Source: an uncultured Bacillota bacterium
Lineage (GTDB): Bacteria > Bacillota > UBA994 > UBA5500
Assembly: GCA_937874815.1 (NCBI GenBank)
Contig: CALNBW010000438.1
Coordinates: 1 to 6,066, forward strand
Length of the DNA: 6,066 nucleotides
Direction of reading: 5' to 3'
Shown: piece by piece, positions 5,762 to 6,066 of the stretch
Layout of the letters: each line of letters starts with the position of its first letter
How positions within the stretch are numbered: position 1 is the stretch's first letter
The notes under the pieces: model-generated
Told to the model about the DNA's origin: nothing
Databases searched by the model: none
The model's input: the letters and a program-made list of their open reading frames with translations, nothing else
Position numbers and translations under genes: made by a program

Positions 5762-5785
5762 CCCCACGGTTGCGTGGGGCTAGTT
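5756..5785 (+). terminator. Hairpin overlapping the truncated thioredoxin stop
   Basis: AACTAGCCCCAC (5756-5767) pairs perfectly with GTGGGGCTAGTT (5774-5785) around a 6-nt loop. Downstream is only moderately T-rich (CTATATTTGTT), so it is a likely but not ideal intrinsic terminator. The TAG stop of the thioredoxin-like frame (5759-5761) is part of the left arm. Confidence 0.65.
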
Positions 5786-5807
5786 CTATATTTGTTAGAA
5801 GGAATGA

Positions 5808-5882
5808 TTGCATATCTTTACATTGCTCGTTTATAATATAATATAATATAAGTGGATACTTAAGTATGATTAGAAGGGGAGG
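5808..5882 (+). promoter_or_regulatory. Promoter, candidate operator and RBS of the ArsR-family gene
   Basis: TTGCAT (5808-5813) and TATAAT (5832-5837) are 18 bases apart. The -10 lies at the start of a short tandem run of TATAA units (5832-5850), so the exact start site may slip. A perfect 12-bp palindrome, ATACTTAAGTAT (5856-5867), lies between the -10 and the RBS, where an ArsR-family dimer could block transcription. GGGGAGG (5876-5882) lies 5 nt before the ATG. The ArsR protein binding its own promoter is the usual arrangement; the operator call is inference. Confidence 0.55.
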
Positions 5883-5887
5883 TATGG

Positions 5888-6066
5888 ATGGAAACAGCTT
5901 TACTCGTATTAAAGGCGATCTCTCAGCCAACTCGCTTGCGCATTCTACTGCTTTTGGCTGAGGCTGAGCTATGTAGCTGTGAATTGGTAGAGCTGCTTGG
6001 GGTCACTCAACCTGCTATTTCGCAGCACATGAACGTACTAAGAGGCGCAGGGTTGGTTAGTGAGCG
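5888..6066 (+). CDS. ArsR-family metalloregulatory repressor (3' end beyond window)
   Basis: The first 59 residues of a winged helix-turn-helix repressor are present and the frame is open at the window end. Seen: an N-terminal LLVLKAISQPTRLRILLLL helix (residues 5-23), the ELCSCEL metal-box segment with Cys30 and Cys32 (ELCVCD-like, as in ArsR/SmtB sensors), and the recognition helix TQPAISQHMNVLRGAGLV. The paired cysteines favour sensing of arsenite, antimonite or another thiophilic metal, though one cysteine pair alone does not fix the ligand. A second ATG at 5884 is in another frame and is closer to the RBS; the 5888 start gives the family sequence. It probably leads a resistance operon continuing past the window. 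Confidence 0.9.
   Translation, partial: METALLVLKAISQPTRLRILLLLAEAELCSCELVELLGVTQPAISQHMNVLRGAGLVSE

Noticed and set aside
1..6066. CRISPR array, tRNA, rRNA or complete insertion sequence
   Set aside because: No regularly spaced repeats, cloverleaf-like segments, rRNA motifs or transposase genes were seen on either strand.

Overview
The window looks like a chromosomal segment of an anaerobic, low-to-mid GC member of the Bacillota, most likely class Clostridia. The support is strong AGGAGG-type ribosome binding sites, two TTG starts placed behind such sites, sigma-A-like promoters, tight operon packing, and protein families (YedE-type selenium/sulfur permease, DUF3343, C_GCAxxG_C_C protein) that are common in Clostridia. 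I cannot name a genus from the sequence.

Layout. Positions 1-50 hold a palindromic repeat at the window edge, which cuts into a small membrane-protein gene (223 down to 1, minus strand) that still has its own promoter. Positions 392-3092 hold a four-gene minus-strand operon, transcribed in the order YedE-like permease, TusA-like carrier, DUF3343 carrier, cysteine desulfurase. Its promoter is at about 3155-3183, and a hairpin at 318-347 lies past its end. Transcribed away from it is pepA, a leucyl aminopeptidase (3325-4821), with a terminator. Next is a monocistronic C_GCAxxG_C_C redox-family gene (5026-5466) with a strong terminator. Positions 5513-5785 hold what look like remains of an arsenic-type permease/thioredoxin pair. 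An ArsR-family repressor gene (5888 onward) runs off the end.

How the genes work together. The four-gene operon encodes a membrane permease, two small cysteine-containing carriers and a PLP enzyme able to release sulfur or selenium from cysteine or selenocysteine. This matches the known association of YedE, TusA/YedF, DUF3343 and a desulfurase with selenium trafficking in anaerobes. Neither selD nor selA/selB is in the window, so a selenium role rather than a sulfur role is inferred. PepA is a housekeeping peptidase and is probably unrelated. The ArsR gene probably controls a metal or arsenic resistance operon lying mostly beyond the window; the fragments before it suggest an older, partly deleted copy.

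I did not find a convincing wholly new system. The best leads are the selenium/sulfur operon and the eroded resistance module whose shortened thioredoxin ends inside a terminator hairpin.
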